From NCBI RefSeq assembly GCF_008370345.1, contig NZ_VTUU01000005.1:124001-188000 (forward strand): a stretch of DNA of 64,000 nt, written 5' to 3'. The number at the start of each line of letters is the position of its first letter. Positions within the stretch are counted from its first letter, which is position 1. The position numbers and the translations under genes were made by a program. This document shows positions 25,409 through 33,417 of this stretch, in pieces. This DNA comes from Marinobacter salinexigens (GTDB lineage: Bacteria; Pseudomonadota; Gammaproteobacteria; Pseudomonadales; Oleiphilaceae). A model generated the notes under the pieces. That model searched no databases. It was not told where the DNA came from and saw only the letters and a list, made by a program, of their open reading frames with translations.

Positions 25409-25661
25409 GTGTCTGCCTTCTCTAGGGCCCTGCCAACCAGGGTGTTATGGAAGGCGGTTACCAGACCTGGTAATCCCTTGAGCATTTTGATCGTGCTTGC
25501 ACGACAAAATAAGTGTCTATACCGGAATTTGAAACGGACACGTCAGCCACGGCTGTAATTCCTCTCTCTCAAAAAATCTCACTTGCCAGAAGGCCATCAT
25601 CACCTTCTGGTGTGTGATGCCGCTCTGGAATTAGTGAATTCTCACTGAAAAGGAGCTTTTT
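25409..25661 (+). promoter_or_regulatory. Structured leader before cobS-like gene, with leader copy 3
   Basis: About 250 non-coding bases hold several short perfect palindromes: TTACCAG/CTGGTAA at 25458-25473, TCGTGC/GCACGA near 25491-25504, and CCAGAAGG/CCTTCTGG at 25586-25610. At 25530-25560 lies a partial third copy of the shared leader (TGAAACGGAC followed by GCCACGGC). A new promoter is expected here because a terminator precedes it. Confidence 0.5.
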
Positions 25662-26621
25662 ATGATCGTTCGCGACAAGGCACTGCCCATTCGCAACACC
25701 TTCAACCTCGACGTTCCAGCTGAAGTAATCACAGCCGGTTTCGCCGATTCCACCAATCCCTACATTCCCAAGCGAAACGATTCCTACGTTTTCCGCCGGG
25801 AAACTTTGCGGGACATCCTGAACTTTCTGGATGATCCCGACGATGATGGGCTCTACTTCTCTGGTCATTACGGAGCAGGGAAGACCACCTTGCCTTACCA
25901 AGTTGCGTCACGCCTTAACTGGCCGACGCAGAGCTTCACTGCGCACTCGCGCATGGAGTTCGACGACCTGGTAGGCACTTGGAAATTGGTTAACGGCACG
26001 ATGGAGTTCGTTTACGGCCCCCTTTCTGTTGCCATGCGTGATGGTCACCTGTTCATTTTGAATGAGGTCGATCGAGCTGATCCCGGTCAGCTTGCCGCTT
26101 TGCATGATGTCCTCGAAGGACACCCGTTGGTCATTGCGACAAACGGTGGCGAAGTGATTCACGCTCATCAAAACTTTCGGTTCATTGTGAACGGCAACAG
26201 CGTTGGTTCTGGCGACAGCACCGGCCTGTATCAGGGTGTACACCAGCTTGATATCGCCTTCCTTGACCGATTCCGGATGGTGCACGTGGACTATCCAACC
26301 GAGGACGTTGAACTGACGATCCTTGAAAAGAAGGCACCAGACCTTCCCGAAGAGCTGCGTAAAAAGATGGTTCGCGTAGCTAATCAGATTCGGAAGCTGT
26401 TCATTGGGGGTGAGGAAACGGCGACGCCGCTGACCATCACCATGTCCACGCGCACGCTGTGTCGCTGGGCAAAATTGGCTCTGGCCTTCCGAAATGCACC
26501 AAATGCTCTGTCTTATTCGCTGAATCAGGCTTTCCTGGCTAAAGCGGAACCAGAGCAACGGATTGCAATCGAGCGAATCGCACAAGACATCTTTGGTACC
26601 TCCTGGTCCAAAGGAGCTTGA
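25662..26621 (+). CDS. CobS/MoxR-like AAA+ ATPase
   Basis: A 319-residue MoxR-class AAA+ ATPase. Walker A is GHYGAGKTT (about residue 67), Walker B LFILNEVDRAD (about 130), and sensor 1 lies in FRFIVNGNS. The arginine-rich stretch FLDRFRMVHVDYP matches CobS. The family supplies ATP-driven remodelling to a VWA partner, as in the CobS-CobT cobaltochelatase pair. A CobT-like VWA protein lies 1.8 kb downstream, with WGR and DUF3150 genes between. SXT/R391 and IncC elements carry a similar cobS gene of unknown function. No cobalamin genes are near, so true cobaltochelatase activity is unlikely. Confidence 0.88.
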   Translation: MIVRDKALPIRNTFNLDVPAEVITAGFADSTNPYIPKRNDSYVFRRETLRDILNFLDDPDDDGLYFSGHYGAGKTTLPYQVASRLNWPTQSFTAHSRMEFDDLVGTWKLVNGTMEFVYGPLSVAMRDGHLFILNEVDRADPGQLAALHDVLEGHPLVIATNGGEVIHAHQNFRFIVNGNSVGSGDSTGLYQGVHQLDIAFLDRFRMVHVDYPTEDVELTILEKKAPDLPEELRKKMVRVANQIRKLFIGGEETATPLTITMSTRTLCRWAKLALAFRNAPNALSYSLNQAFLAKAEPEQRIAIERIAQDIFGTSWSKGA

Positions 26622-26623
26622 GC

Positions 26624-27364
26624 ATGAGCGACGATATCCGTGTCCTGCACTACGCCGATAAAACGTCCGATAAATATTGGGCGATAGATACGCGGCCAAA
26701 CGCCAAAGGTGGTCACGATGTGTGGTATGGACGCCGTGGGAAGCCCTTGGTTTATCGTTCCTCGGATAAGGCGGATTGGAGAAGGCAGTACGAAGCGAAA
26801 CTTCGCAAGGGCTACCTCAAATTCAAATCCCTGACGATCGATCGAAGCACCAACATGGTTGTTTCGAAAGACGACCTGGAGAGCAGCATTCCAAACCAGT
26901 TTTGGTTTCGGATCTCGACTCAGGTTCCCGAAACGCAGATCGCCAGCTTCTTGGCGTCTGCACTCAACACGTTCACGGAGCAATTCCGTGATGAGGCAAC
27001 CACACTGGCTTCACTACCGGTGTTCAAAAGCCTTTTAAGTGGCAGTCACAGCGGCGGCGCGGAACTTTCCGAAGGTCCGTTGGCGATTCTGCTGCTGTTT
27101 GCTCTTCGTCGGCATCTGACTGAGCAAGGCCCCTCAGCCTCGCTCTCATTTGCACCCATAGAAATTGTGGACGACGACAATACTCTCCTGACGGACAGTT
27201 TCGATGAGCTCGCAGAGCTTTATGGAACGTCCAAGGAGTTTTCGGACATGCGTCAGAGCTGTCCCCCTGCTGACTTCAGGAAATACGCCATCGCACTGGG
27301 CGCAATCGAGGCCCCAATTGATTTGACGGTAATTGAGTCAAACACAAAGGCCGCCTTTTTCTGA
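26624..27364 (+). CDS. WGR-domain protein
   Basis: A 246-residue protein starting two bases after the ATPase stop, with an AAAGGAG ribosome site inside that gene. Residues 1-80 form a WGR-like domain (DKYWAIDTRP..., the motif VWYGRRGKPLVY, then a basic YEAKLRKGYLKF), a nucleic-acid-binding module also found in PARPs and MolR proteins. The rest is an unknown helical domain. Its coupling to the MoxR ATPase suggests it may be the DNA- or RNA-contacting part of that system. Confidence 0.7.
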   Translation: MSDDIRVLHYADKTSDKYWAIDTRPNAKGGHDVWYGRRGKPLVYRSSDKADWRRQYEAKLRKGYLKFKSLTIDRSTNMVVSKDDLESSIPNQFWFRISTQVPETQIASFLASALNTFTEQFRDEATTLASLPVFKSLLSGSHSGGAELSEGPLAILLLFALRRHLTEQGPSASLSFAPIEIVDDDNTLLTDSFDELAELYGTSKEFSDMRQSCPPADFRKYAIALGAIEAPIDLTVIESNTKAAFF

Positions 27365-27400
27365 GTCTTTCCTCGACCCCGGTTCTCTGAACCACAACTC

Positions 27401-27419
27401 ACCGCCGGCCTCCGGCGGT
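27401..27419 (+). promoter_or_regulatory. Perfect hairpin before DUF3150 gene
   Basis: ACCGCCGG and CCGGCGGT pair perfectly with a 3-base loop, 36 bases before the next start codon. Part of the recurrent leader hairpins. Confidence 0.6.
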
Positions 27420-27454
27420 ACACCCTCTTCTCATAATTGCTTAGGAGATAACAC

Positions 27455-28369
27455 ATGGAATTCATCCATGGGACCACTCTTGTCCATCTGAAAATGCGGT
27501 GTTGGAGCGGTGAGAAAAAAGCCTCTCGCGACAGTGATATCCGATTGGGCACAGACGGCAATATGCCACCACAGAAACTGCTGGATTTGGGTCGAAAGAA
27601 GATCTTTCCTCCCAAAGCTCTCGATCCATTGCTCAGTAAGCGCAAATCGGCAGAAAGAGCATGTCTGGCTGAAGGCACACGTTTCATGGGCGGATTCGCT
27701 GTACGCGATGAAGCAATTGATGACGTAGTTGCCAAACTCGAAACCGTGAAGGCCGGATTTGAATCCGCGTTGCAGCAATTTCTCAATGATTTTGACCGCA
27801 ACAAGGAAGACTGGATCGCGGAGAACGAAGAGTACGCTCACATCATGCGGGATCAGGTTCCTGACCGTGAAACCGTGGCGAGCGCATTCAAGTTCGAATT
27901 CAAGCTCTACAAAATGCAGCCCCTGGAAGGCTTCGAACCGGATGAGGCAGAAATTGCCGATCAAATCCTGCACGAAGTCGGACTGAGCTGCCGTGAGATG
28001 TCCGACCGTCTTCTGGAGCGGAAACGCGCCATCGGCGGAAAGACACTTTGCAAACAACTCGACCCATTGGTGACCAAGCTGGACACCCTGAGTTTCGGCA
28101 ACGGCCGGATTCTTAGGGTTCTTGGCGAATTCCGCGCGCTGTGTAGCTCCATCCCAGCGGAACGAATCGACCAGGATCATCCTGTGTTCGGCAGGGTACT
28201 GACGTTCCTCACGATGTGTTCTGACGATAAAAAGTTGGAGCGGATCGTGTCTGGAGAATTCTCGGTGACAAAACTGATCGCCGGGCTCCAGAGCGGAAAC
28301 GCACAGCCCCAGGTTTCACCTTCCTCAACCTATCCAACCACTGCATCAGCAATGGGCGCCTACTTCTAG
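27455..28369 (+). CDS. DUF3150-family protein
   Basis: A 304-residue protein. The opening (TTLVHLKMRCWSGEKKAS, then KLLDLGRKKIFPPKALDPL, and ACLAEGTRFMGGFAV) matches the general form of DUF3150 proteins, which are regularly encoded beside CobS-like ATPases and VWA proteins in integrative elements and phages. It is mainly helical with a Ser/Thr-rich tail. The ATG follows TTAGGAGAT. It lies ten bases before the VWA gene. Biochemical role unknown. Confidence 0.78.
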   Translation: MEFIHGTTLVHLKMRCWSGEKKASRDSDIRLGTDGNMPPQKLLDLGRKKIFPPKALDPLLSKRKSAERACLAEGTRFMGGFAVRDEAIDDVVAKLETVKAGFESALQQFLNDFDRNKEDWIAENEEYAHIMRDQVPDRETVASAFKFEFKLYKMQPLEGFEPDEAEIADQILHEVGLSCREMSDRLLERKRAIGGKTLCKQLDPLVTKLDTLSFGNGRILRVLGEFRALCSSIPAERIDQDHPVFGRVLTFLTMCSDDKKLERIVSGEFSVTKLIAGLQSGNAQPQVSPSSTYPTTASAMGAYF

Positions 28370-28379
28370 GAGCGGAACT

Positions 28380-30152
28380 ATGAACCAAAGACAATACGCT
28401 CTCGAGCGGGCATTACCAATCGTGGCAGCTGCCTATGGTGAGCAATTTGGTGTGCGCGTCGTGCTTTCGGGCTCAGACGCCATGACAGATGGCAAAACCA
28501 TTGTGCTGCCTATGCTGGACAACATGAGTGAGATGAAAGATGTGCTGTTTGGCTATCTCTCTCACGAAGCAGCTCATATTCGCGAGTCCAGTTTCGACAC
28601 CTTAAAAAAGTGCCGGTCTGAGATCGAAAAGAGTATGACCAACTTGATTGAGGACATCCGGATTGAGCGTGCTATCCAGCACGCCTTTCCCGGGACTCAG
28701 TTCACGCTGGAAGCCATGGAGAACTACATCCATGAGCGAGGCTGGACACCCGTACCAACCACGGCAGAAAGCGAGGCATCACAATTGTTTCGTTACCTCT
28801 ACCACCGGTTGTATGGGGAGTTTCTGGATCGGCAGGTCTACCAACCGCTGATTCCAGAGTCTTTGAAGGTCTTGGAGCAGACGTTTCCCAGAGGCTTCTT
28901 CGTTCGTTTGGACGGGCTGCTGGCGAAATACATGATGTCCATGACAACGAGTGATGACGCTCTCAAGGTGGCCCGGGCCATTTTGAAAGCGTTAAAGGAT
29001 GCCGAAAAAGAGGAAGAGCAGGAGCGAAAGTCCGGCCCGGATAGTGATTCGTCACAGCCGCCTGATCCGTCACCCGACGGCCAGGGGGATTCTTCGGACC
29101 CGAACTCCAACTCAGACAGTTCCTCATCTGAGAATGGCGACAATCAGGGGGATTCCTCTCCTGAAGCCGCTGACCAGACAGAAGGCCCGTCGGATGCATC
29201 CGGTGAGCAATCAATGTCTGATCAGGACTCAGCTGGTGACCAGGCAGAATCGGACTCGTCTTCGGACGATTCCAGCGACGCTGGCGCAGGAGGCACCTAT
29301 GAACGGGTTATGTCGGAGCAGGATATGCCGACCAATCCCGGTCAACAGCTAAAAGAAGACTTGTGCTCACAGGCCCGTGAAGACCAGTCCGGTAAATCTT
29401 TCGAGATTGATACCGGTGTGGGCCAGGACATGAGGAACGGTAACGGTGACACGAGTGAATTGCAGGCGGGCATTTTGACGTCTTCAAGCATTCGCAGCCG
29501 ATTGCTGGGACTTCTACAGGCTGAAACCCGACAGCGCCAGTGGTTGCATGACCGCGGGCGCCGCGTTGATGGCCGTCGTCTAAGCCGTTTGGCTGCAGGC
29601 GACACTCGGGTGTTCATCCAGCGAGATGAACACAAGAGGCCTGAAACCTCGGTTCATGTGCTGCTCGATACGAGTGGTTCCATGAGCCAAAGACAGGAGA
29701 TTGCCAATCAGGCCACTGTGTCGTTGGCGCTGGCTATTTCCACCATCCCGAAATGTGACATCGCGGTGTCGATGTTTCCGGGTTGTGGGGGGAGTGTCAG
29801 TCCGATGATCCATCGTGGACAACCGGTGAGACCCAATCTTGGGCGCTTCCTGGTCAGTTCCGGCGGTGGCACACCTCTGGCTGAAGCAATGCTCTACGCG
29901 GCACGGGAACTCAGTGCCAGTCATAAACCACGTCAGGTCCTGATTGTGATTACCGACGGTTCTCCGAACAACGGTCACGCAGTCAACTACCTGCTGGATC
30001 TGATGAAACACCAGATCGACACCTATGCCATTGGTATAGGTTCAAACGCTGTGAAGTCATATTTTGGGAATTGGACCGTCATCAACGATGTGAGGGAGCT
30101 GCAATCAGCTTTGTTTCGCATCGCCGGCAACGTCCTCGATCTCGATCCCTGA
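28380..30152 (+). CDS. CobT-like VWA-domain protein with HEAAH motif
   Basis: A 590-residue protein in three parts. Residues 1-200 carry SHEAAHIRE (about residue 61), an HExxH-type zinc-site pattern conserved in CobT-like proteins. Residues about 205-320 are a very acidic low-complexity linker of Ser, Asp, Gly and Gln. Residues about 400-590 form a von Willebrand A domain with the MIDAS motif DTSGSMS, a Thr in GGGTPLAEA and VITDGSPNNG. VWA partners work with MoxR ATPases, and the ATPase is three genes upstream. A metal-inserting or protein-remodelling complex is plausible. The target is unknown. Confidence 0.88.
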   Translation: MNQRQYALERALPIVAAAYGEQFGVRVVLSGSDAMTDGKTIVLPMLDNMSEMKDVLFGYLSHEAAHIRESSFDTLKKCRSEIEKSMTNLIEDIRIERAIQHAFPGTQFTLEAMENYIHERGWTPVPTTAESEASQLFRYLYHRLYGEFLDRQVYQPLIPESLKVLEQTFPRGFFVRLDGLLAKYMMSMTTSDDALKVARAILKALKDAEKEEEQERKSGPDSDSSQPPDPSPDGQGDSSDPNSNSDSSSSENGDNQGDSSPEAADQTEGPSDASGEQSMSDQDSAGDQAESDSSSDDSSDAGAGGTYERVMSEQDMPTNPGQQLKEDLCSQAREDQSGKSFEIDTGVGQDMRNGNGDTSELQAGILTSSSIRSRLLGLLQAETRQRQWLHDRGRRVDGRRLSRLAAGDTRVFIQRDEHKRPETSVHVLLDTSGSMSQRQEIANQATVSLALAISTIPKCDIAVSMFPGCGGSVSPMIHRGQPVRPNLGRFLVSSGGGTPLAEAMLYAARELSASHKPRQVLIVITDGSPNNGHAVNYLLDLMKHQIDTYAIGIGSNAVKSYFGNWTVINDVRELQSALFRIAGNVLDLDP

Positions 30153-30171
30153 CTCCACAATCTTCCAACAG

Positions 30172-30200
30172 CCCACGCGGGAACACATCTTCCCGTTGGG
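30172..30200 (+). promoter_or_regulatory. Nested hairpin before gene 30228
   Basis: A CCCA..TGGG outer stem and CGGGAA/TTCCCG inner stem with a 6-base loop, followed by an optimal AAGGAGGA ribosome site. Confidence 0.65.
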
Positions 30201-30227
30201 TTGGTGTGTTCTTCGCAAGGAGGACGC

Positions 30228-30521
30228 ATGGAAACCTCTCGGAAACCGGACTTCTGTGAGCCTTCGGGCCCACGACAGGAGATCCCCGAATCAGCCTTCG
30301 CAGATATTCGTGAACGGCTTCTAATCGAGTCAGTAAAAAGCGCCTTTGGCATACGTCAGCACGGTGGTGTTCGCAAACCGTGCGATGAAGCCTGGGAGTG
30401 GATTCTGTCCGAAAACCGGGAAATGCCCTTCTCATTTGCAGCTTGCTGCAGGGAGTGGGGCGTGGATCCGGAAACAATGGTCGAGTGGCTGCGGTACTAC
30501 CGCAAGAAGATGCTTGGCTAA
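30228..30521 (+). CDS. Hypothetical protein (97 aa)
   Basis: A 97-residue protein, largely helical, with a region CDEAWEWILSENREMPFSF and a CCREWGVDPETMVEWLRYY segment that looks like a small helix-turn-helix-like fold. The AAGGAGGA ribosome site fixes the ATG at 30228 rather than upstream TTG codons. Preceded and followed by leader hairpins. No family recognised. Confidence 0.6.
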   Translation: METSRKPDFCEPSGPRQEIPESAFADIRERLLIESVKSAFGIRQHGGVRKPCDEAWEWILSENREMPFSFAACCREWGVDPETMVEWLRYYRKKMLG

Positions 30522-30540
30522 GAAAAGACCTCAACCCTCT

Positions 30541-30561
30541 AAGGGACACACTCTGTCCCTT
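30541..30561 (+). promoter_or_regulatory. Perfect hairpin before gene 30603
   Basis: AAGGGACA and TGTCCCTT pair perfectly with a 5-base loop, 42 bases before the next start. Confidence 0.6.
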
Positions 30562-30602
30562 GGGGCTGGTGTGTTCCCTCAATACTCAAAAGGAAACGCA
30601 CC

Positions 30603-30770
30603 ATGTCTCAACAACCTGAACTCTCGATTGAGCACGGCCTGACCACGCGGAACGGCAAGCCAATCCGACTCATGACGATCTATGAGCCCCGGAAAACCAC
30701 CGAATTGTTTTTCCAACAGTTTGGGAATACCTGGGTGCAATACAAAAGAGTCGTTCTGACGCTTCATTGA
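30603..30770 (+). CDS. Hypothetical small protein (55 aa)
   Basis: ATG after AAAAGGAAA opens a 55-residue frame. The product is beta-rich (GKPIRLMTIYEPRKTTELFF, then NTWVQYKRVVLTL), like a small binding protein. It has its own leader hairpin and ribosome site, which supports it being real. Unknown function. Confidence 0.5.
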   Translation: MSQQPELSIEHGLTTRNGKPIRLMTIYEPRKTTELFFQQFGNTWVQYKRVVLTLH

Positions 30771-30775
30771 TGATT

Positions 30776-30795
30776 GAAAGGGCCCCGGCCCTTTC
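30776..30795 (+). promoter_or_regulatory. Perfect hairpin before Toprim gene
   Basis: GAAAGGGCC and GGCCCTTTC form a 9-base perfect stem with a 2-base loop, five bases after the previous stop. Could terminate or act as a leader element. Confidence 0.6.
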
Positions 30796-30848
30796 TTACT
30801 CACTGCTCGGCAGTGTCCCTTGAAAAGTTCACTGTCTGGAGGAGAACC

Positions 30849-31928
30849 ATGGAAAAACGAAACTCAACTGCTCTGAAACGTCGCATGGAAGGACGTTGGC
30901 TCAGTGCTTTCCTTGCACTGGCGCCAGCCCTCGAAACTGCGGTCAATAAGCTTGGCCAGAACGTGCCTTGTCCCGTTGACGGTGGTACCGATGGCTTCCG
31001 GCTGTTTCGTGACGCCAACACCACTGGTGGCGGCGTAAAACAGGCTTGGCGAGTGATTCCCGAAGGCATCGACATGCTGATGTGGGTGAACGATTGGTCA
31101 TTCACCAAGACCTACGACGAACTTGAAGCCTTTTTGGGCGGAAGGATCGTGGACGCCAAACCTATCAGGACGCCCAAGACTCAGATCCAGGACGATTCAA
31201 AGCTTCGGCTTTGGCTTAACCAGATCTGGGGGGGTGCTCTGCCACTGAACGACCTGCGATCGTACCCGGCGAGAGCCTATTTCGAACGCAGAAGTCTACG
31301 CACAGCAGCGATGCTCGCCGATGACCTGCGGTTCCACCCGTCACTCAACTACGTTGGTGCCGACGGTCAAACGCTGGGTCAGTACGGCGCGATCCTCGGT
31401 CTGGTCCGCAACAATGCGGGTGAACCAGTCTCGATTCATCGGACGTTCATCACCAAAAGTGGGCTGAAGGTCGAGTTTTCCGACGGCAAGAACAAGTCGC
31501 GAAAACTCACGCCGGCGGTCAACAAAGAAAGCCGCGGACGCCAGATTCGCGTGAACCCGGTGAAAGGAACCGTTATGGGTGTCGCAGAAGGACTGGAAAC
31601 AGCTCTTGCGGTAACACTCATGACGCAGCTGCCAGTGTGGCCAACGCTTTCGACGACCATGATGCAATCGTTTCTGCCGCCCGAATGGGTAGAAAAGGTT
31701 CTGATTTTCGTCGACAAAGATCGTAACCAAGCGGGTGAAGTCGCTGCCAACACGCTGGCCGAGAAGCTCAGTCTTCTGGGCCTGGATGTTCAGCTGATTT
31801 TGCCATCAATTCCGATGCTCGAATCGGATTCAAAAGGTGTGGACTGGGCGGACCAGTTGAAGCGTGACCCTTCTGGTTTTAGCCAGATTGGAAACCTATT
31901 AAGGGACCGTCCACGACAGACAGCTTAA
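30849..31928 (+). CDS. Toprim-domain protein (DUF7146/primase-like)
   Basis: A 359-residue protein. The C-terminal half has a Toprim core: GVAEGLETALAV (catalytic Glu, about residue 240) and LIFVDKDRNQAG (the DxD metal site, about 290). The N-terminal half contains SYPARAYFERRSL and YGAILGLVRNNAGEPVSIHRTF, as in Toprim proteins of phages and integrative elements annotated as primase or DUF7146. A zinc-finger motif typical of full primases is not obvious, and no helicase domain is attached. The GGAGGAGA site fixes the start. It may prime or process element DNA. Confidence 0.75.
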   Translation: MEKRNSTALKRRMEGRWLSAFLALAPALETAVNKLGQNVPCPVDGGTDGFRLFRDANTTGGGVKQAWRVIPEGIDMLMWVNDWSFTKTYDELEAFLGGRIVDAKPIRTPKTQIQDDSKLRLWLNQIWGGALPLNDLRSYPARAYFERRSLRTAAMLADDLRFHPSLNYVGADGQTLGQYGAILGLVRNNAGEPVSIHRTFITKSGLKVEFSDGKNKSRKLTPAVNKESRGRQIRVNPVKGTVMGVAEGLETALAVTLMTQLPVWPTLSTTMMQSFLPPEWVEKVLIFVDKDRNQAGEVAANTLAEKLSLLGLDVQLILPSIPMLESDSKGVDWADQLKRDPSGFSQIGNLLRDRPRQTA

Positions 31929-31941
31929 ACCACAAACTGCC

Positions 31942-32000
31942 GACCTCGGAGAGCAAGCCAACCCTCTCCGGGGTCTGGCTTGTTTTCTCTGAGCGAGGTC
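31942..32000 (+). promoter_or_regulatory. Large two-part hairpin before gene 32022
   Basis: GACCTC..GAGAG pairs with CTCT..GAGGTC, and within it AAGCCA pairs with TGGCTT. It lies 21 bases before the next start and is the largest of the leader hairpins. Confidence 0.55.
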
Positions 32001-32021
32001 ATGCCTGGAGAGAACACACGT

Positions 32022-32384
32022 ATGAAATTGCTTTACCAGAAACTCAACAAACTACGGACGCAGGATCTGATCATTCAGAAAATGCGCTACCGGCGAAGCA
32101 CCAGGTTGGTGGGCAGTCTGAAAACGATGGCCTACGCTGCCTCAGCTTTAATGGCCGGACACCTGTTCCAAACCTTTGCCGATGGACTGGAACTTTCCAG
32201 TTTTGACGCAATCGCAATGGTTCTAGTGATGTGGTTGCTCGCCATCATTCTCATGTTAGAAGTGGAAATGGCTCGCGATCTCGCAGGACATGAACTGATC
32301 CAGGATCTTTTGGTGCTGCGAAGCCAGCGGCTGAACTTGACTGTCAGTAAGGGTTCCGCTCCAATGACAAGAGGTAAACAGTGA
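32022..32384 (+). CDS. Small inner-membrane protein (120 aa)
   Basis: A basic N-terminus (KLRTQDLIIQKMRYRRSTR) is followed by two transmembrane segments (MAYAASALMAGHLFQTF and DAIAMVLVMWLLAIILML) and a charged tail. The start is at 32022 after GGAGAG. An upstream TTG frame only crosses the hairpin. Its stop overlaps the next start. No family recognised. Confidence 0.6.
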   Translation: MKLLYQKLNKLRTQDLIIQKMRYRRSTRLVGSLKTMAYAASALMAGHLFQTFADGLELSSFDAIAMVLVMWLLAIILMLEVEMARDLAGHELIQDLLVLRSQRLNLTVSKGSAPMTRGKQ

Positions 32385-32536
32385 TGGGCAATGCCATGTC
32401 AGTTTTTCTCATGTTTGGAATCGTCCTAACCTTGGTAGGCACAGTCGGTACCGGCTTTGTGGTCTATCAGCGCCGCCTTCAGTGGCAAGAGATTTGTCGC
32501 CTGGCGGATCAACAAGACTGTCGAAAATTGAAATAG
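32384..32536 (+). CDS. Tiny membrane protein (50 aa)
   Basis: The ATG overlaps the preceding stop (TGATG). The 50-residue product has one transmembrane helix (LMFGIVLTLVGTVGTGFVV) and a basic tail with two Cys. A strong terminator follows eight bases later, closing the operon that began in the 25.6 kb leader. Confidence 0.55.
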   Translation: MGNAMSVFLMFGIVLTLVGTVGTGFVVYQRRLQWQEICRLADQQDCRKLK

Positions 32537-32543
32537 ACACACA

Positions 32544-32567
32544 AAACCCGCTTCGGCGGGTTTTTTT
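32544..32567 (+). terminator. Rho-independent terminator ending the element core operon
   Basis: AAACCCGC and GCGGGTTT pair around a TTCG tetraloop and run into seven T residues. Confidence 0.93.
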
Positions 32568-33021
32568 CTTGAGCTCGATGTCCCCATGCTTTCATTGGAA
32601 AGCGAACCTTTTTGCGACACAGCGACCGGCTATTTTTAATGGCTCTGACAAGGCCCAGAAGACTTCACATCGGAGAAGCTTTTTAATTCTTAGTACTAGT
32701 GTTCCCCCCATAATTACAGACGCACCATCTCCGGTGACGCCTCATGGAGTAGCCACACCAACATTCTGCTCGACACTTGGATTGACGCTACCCCCTATCG
32801 CTGATAAATTTCAAATTCAAATTGATCACGGCCCTTAGGGTCTGATAGCGGCATTCACGAAAGATATTCCGTTCGGGGTTCTTCGAGGCTGGCAGTCTTT
32901 GTCGCTAGATGTCAGTTGTAGCTGCATGGTGATTGTAAATTGGGGATCAACCTTTAGGGTGATCCGGTTCGTATTCGGGAAGCCATAGCCCGACATACGG
33001 CATCAATTTATAGGTGCCATC
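32568..33021. other. Intergenic region with one palindrome
   Basis: About 450 bases without a credible gene. An inverted repeat (GGATCA..CC/GG..TGATCC, 32944-32965) lies about 60 bases before the next gene and could be an operator. Confidence 0.4.
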
Positions 33022-33417
33022 ATGCCCATAAAAAACGCGCAGCGTACTGCCCCCGCATACCGACACTACAAGCAAATTTCTTACGAAAACCTAGCCGCTA
33101 GCTGGTTTACAGCTGATGGCTGGGAAGTGTTTATGCCAGTTACAGACCATGACCGGAAAACAGATCTTGTTGTGGCAGACGACAACCACTACTACCGCAT
33201 ACAAGTGAAGTCACTGGAAAGTGGCGATGATAACGTTTTCGTTGAGAATAAGTGGCGCGACGCCAACATTGACTATGTTATCTACTTCTCGCGCACCTCC
33301 AACTGGGGCTATATCACTCCCGCCTTTTCAGAAGCTAGGCGCAGACTCAACTCTGCGGGCCATGTGCGCTTCCATCAACATCAGAAGCCCTTTGCGAGGG
33401 CGTTCGATAAAGCATGA
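33022..33417 (+). CDS. Small PD-(D/E)XK endonuclease-like protein
   Basis: A 131-residue protein. The core KTDLVVADDNHYYRIQVKS shows the Asp strand followed by Q-x-K typical of PD-(D/E)XK nucleases. It is preceded by a helix with a possible Glu (QISYENLAASWFTADGW) and followed by DYVIYFSRTSNWGYITP. This arrangement matches small nucleases of the PDDEXK_5 type that were first seen beside group I introns. No intron or partner gene is visible. It stands alone between two operons, so its target and role are open. Confidence 0.7.
   Translation: MPIKNAQRTAPAYRHYKQISYENLAASWFTADGWEVFMPVTDHDRKTDLVVADDNHYYRIQVKSLESGDDNVFVENKWRDANIDYVIYFSRTSNWGYITPAFSEARRRLNSAGHVRFHQHQKPFARAFDKA

Noticed and set aside
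25662..30152. True cobaltochelatase (CobS/CobT) genes
   Set aside because: No CobN or other cobalamin genes are near, and DUF3150 and WGR partners point to the mobile-element version.
22342..32000. CRISPR array suggested by recurrent hairpins
   Set aside because: The hairpins differ in sequence, are irregularly spaced by whole genes and have no spacers or cas genes.
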